The notes below the pieces were generated by a model. The model saw nothing but the letters and a program-made list of their open reading frames with translations, was not told the origin of the DNA and did no database searches. A stretch of 64,000 bases of DNA, taken from NCBI RefSeq assembly GCF_963169125.1, contig NC_084801.1:80293696-80357695 (forward strand), given 5' to 3'. The DNA is from Humulus lupulus (taxonomy: Eukaryota; Streptophyta; Magnoliopsida; Rosales; Cannabaceae). Positions 62,701 to 64,000 of this stretch are shown one piece after another; within the stretch, counting starts at the first letter, position 1, and each line of letters opens with the position of its first letter. Both the position numbers and the translations under genes were made by a program.

Positions 62701-64000
62701 CTAGTCCCCATCGGGCACTTAGAAGCCCCCAGTACTGAGACACGGAGGATAAACGCCATCATCGACCATTCCCACTCCTGGATAGGACCCATCCTCAGAC
62801 TTCTCACCACCGGAGAGCTCCCCACTGATAAAGCTGACGCAAGGATGCTCCAATATCAAGCTCCCCGATACGTGGTTATGGATGGAAAGCTTTACCGCAG
62901 GGGGTTGTCCATACCTTTCCTTAGGTGTGTTGCCGGAACCGACGTCAGCACCATCATCCATGAGGTTCACGGAGGCTTCTGTGGCGATCATACCTCTGGG
63001 CTGAGCCTCTCCAAAAAGATCCTTCGACAAGGATACTTCTGGCCCACCATGAAGAAGGATTGTGTGGATTATGTCCAGAAATGTGAGCAGTGCTAGAGGT
63101 ACGCCAAGGTTCCGCGAGCGCCGCCTATAGAAATTACCTTAATGACCAGCCCCTGGCCGTTCGCCGTTTGGGGCATTGACCTAGTAGGTTCCCTCCCAAC
63201 TGGAAAGGGTGGAGTGAAGTATGCCATAGTCGCGGTAGACTACTTCACCAAATGGGCTGAAGCTGAACCTATGAACACGGTCACATCTAAAAAAGCACTG
63301 GACTTTGTCATCAGGAATATAGTGTGTCGTTTTGGAATTCCACGAAAAATTATGTCCGACAACGGAAAGCAATTTGACAGTGAACACTTCACGAACTTCT
63401 GTGCTTCGCATGGAATTATCAAAAGCTTTTCCGCAGTCGCCAGACCCCAGGCTAATGGGCAAGTGGAGGCTGTAAACAAAATATTAAAGACCACGTTGAA
63501 GAAAAAAATCCAAGCCTGCAAGGCTCACTGGCCGGAAGAACTTCCGCGAGTACTTTGGGCCTATCGCACAACAGAGAGAACTTCGACGGGGCACACGCCT
63601 TATTCCATGACCTTCGGTTGCGAGGCCGTCATCCCAGTAGAAACTATGATCCCCTCTCACAGGCAGGACACCTACGACCCTACCCGGAACCATGCCCTTC
63701 TCCAGGAGTCCTTGGACATGATCGAAGAGCTCCGGGAGCAGTCACAGGTCCAACTAAAAATGTACCAAGGCAAGATAGCCCGACACTTTAACACGAGAGT
63801 CAAGAGCCGTACATTCGAAGTTGGGGATCTTGTCCTACGGAGAGTATTTCCTGCTACGCAGGATCCGGGAGTGGGAGTCCTCGGACCCAACTGGGAAGGC
63901 CCCTACAAAGTCCAAGAAAAAGTGAGCCATGGGACGTATCACTTAAAGAGACTCGACGGATCTAAAGTCCCGCGCGCCTGGAACGCGGAGCACCTCCGCC
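62701..64000 (+). pseudogene. integrase of element J, runs off the window
   Basis: The zinc domain has [11 protein letters not shown], then VQKCEQC and a TAG at 63094-63096 (CAG expected, Q after the last Cys). The core is WPFAVWGIDLVGSLPTG, MSDNGKQFDSEHF and NGQVEAVNKIL, with all three catalytic acids present. The C-terminal part shows SRTFEVGDLVLRRVFP and GVLGPNWEGPYKV. The frame is still open at 64000, so the end and the 3' part of the element are outside the window. Confidence 0.92.

Larger units (their letters stand above)
56841..64000 (+). mobile_element. Element J: Tat-type Ty3/gypsy retrotransposon, young, runs off the window
   Basis: A 5' LTR (56841-57728), PBS and gag-PR-RT-RNaseH-RNaseH-IN lie on the plus strand. 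The reading frame is almost continuous for 6.2 kb: one frameshift at a C8 run and three TAG stops. It is GC-richer and much less decayed than every other element here. CTAGG (56836-56840) should reappear after its 3' LTR outside the window. Confidence 0.9.

Overview
The window is plant nuclear DNA, most likely from an angiosperm (probably a eudicot) with a retrotransposon-rich genome. It carries plant Ty1/copia and Ty3/gypsy (Tekay/Del-like and Tat-like) elements, 5-bp target-site duplications (TSDs), TG..CA LTR ends, plant core promoters and GT-AG introns. I see no intact host gene, rRNA, tRNA or CRISPR array. The species cannot be named from this sequence alone.

Layout, left to right. 1-4017: AT-rich DNA with a possible exon remnant, interrupted by a short solo LTR (A, 1896-2666). 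4018-9146: a two-LTR Ty1/copia element on the minus strand, with decayed gag, protease, integrase, RT and RNase H. 9366-15466: an unusually long putative solo LTR (X, about 3.95 kb net, minus strand) with solo LTR B (13308-15452) nested inside. 15472-22667: remains of another LTR element (Y) with one transposon-type ORF and a 3' LTR, split by solo LTR C (16343-18676). 22872-26051: a 21-22 bp minisatellite split by inverted solo LTR D (23556-25933). 26052-34315: a Tekay/Del-like Ty3/gypsy element (E) with 2.1-kb LTRs, its pol cut off inside integrase and fused to a 5'-truncated LTR.

34316-56146 is an old Tat-type Ty3/gypsy element on the minus strand (Z), broken by later insertions: solo LTR G (37385-39549), LTR F (39935-55523) and the start of LTR K (56147). 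LTR F contains a complete 13.4-kb Tat-type element on the plus strand (H, 40481-53866). H has both LTRs, primer-binding site (PBS), polypurine tract (PPT), gag-pol with two RNase H domains, a 30-bp minisatellite and an intron-containing antisense gene. LTR K is interrupted by a younger Tat-type element (J, 56841 to beyond the window end), whose gag-pol is nearly open: one frameshift and three TAG stops.

The insertion order follows from the TSDs: Z first; then G, F and K into Z; then H into F and J into K. One LTR family (A-G and the two LTRs of E) occurs as at least six solo LTRs but only one partial element. Three observations stand out. The family shares a module ending in a consensus splice donor, matched in E by an acceptor just before gag. 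Two independent Tat elements (H and Z) carry the same kind of antisense spliced gene. The LTRs of H contain a CpG-rich minisatellite with 8 copies in one LTR and 10 in the other.
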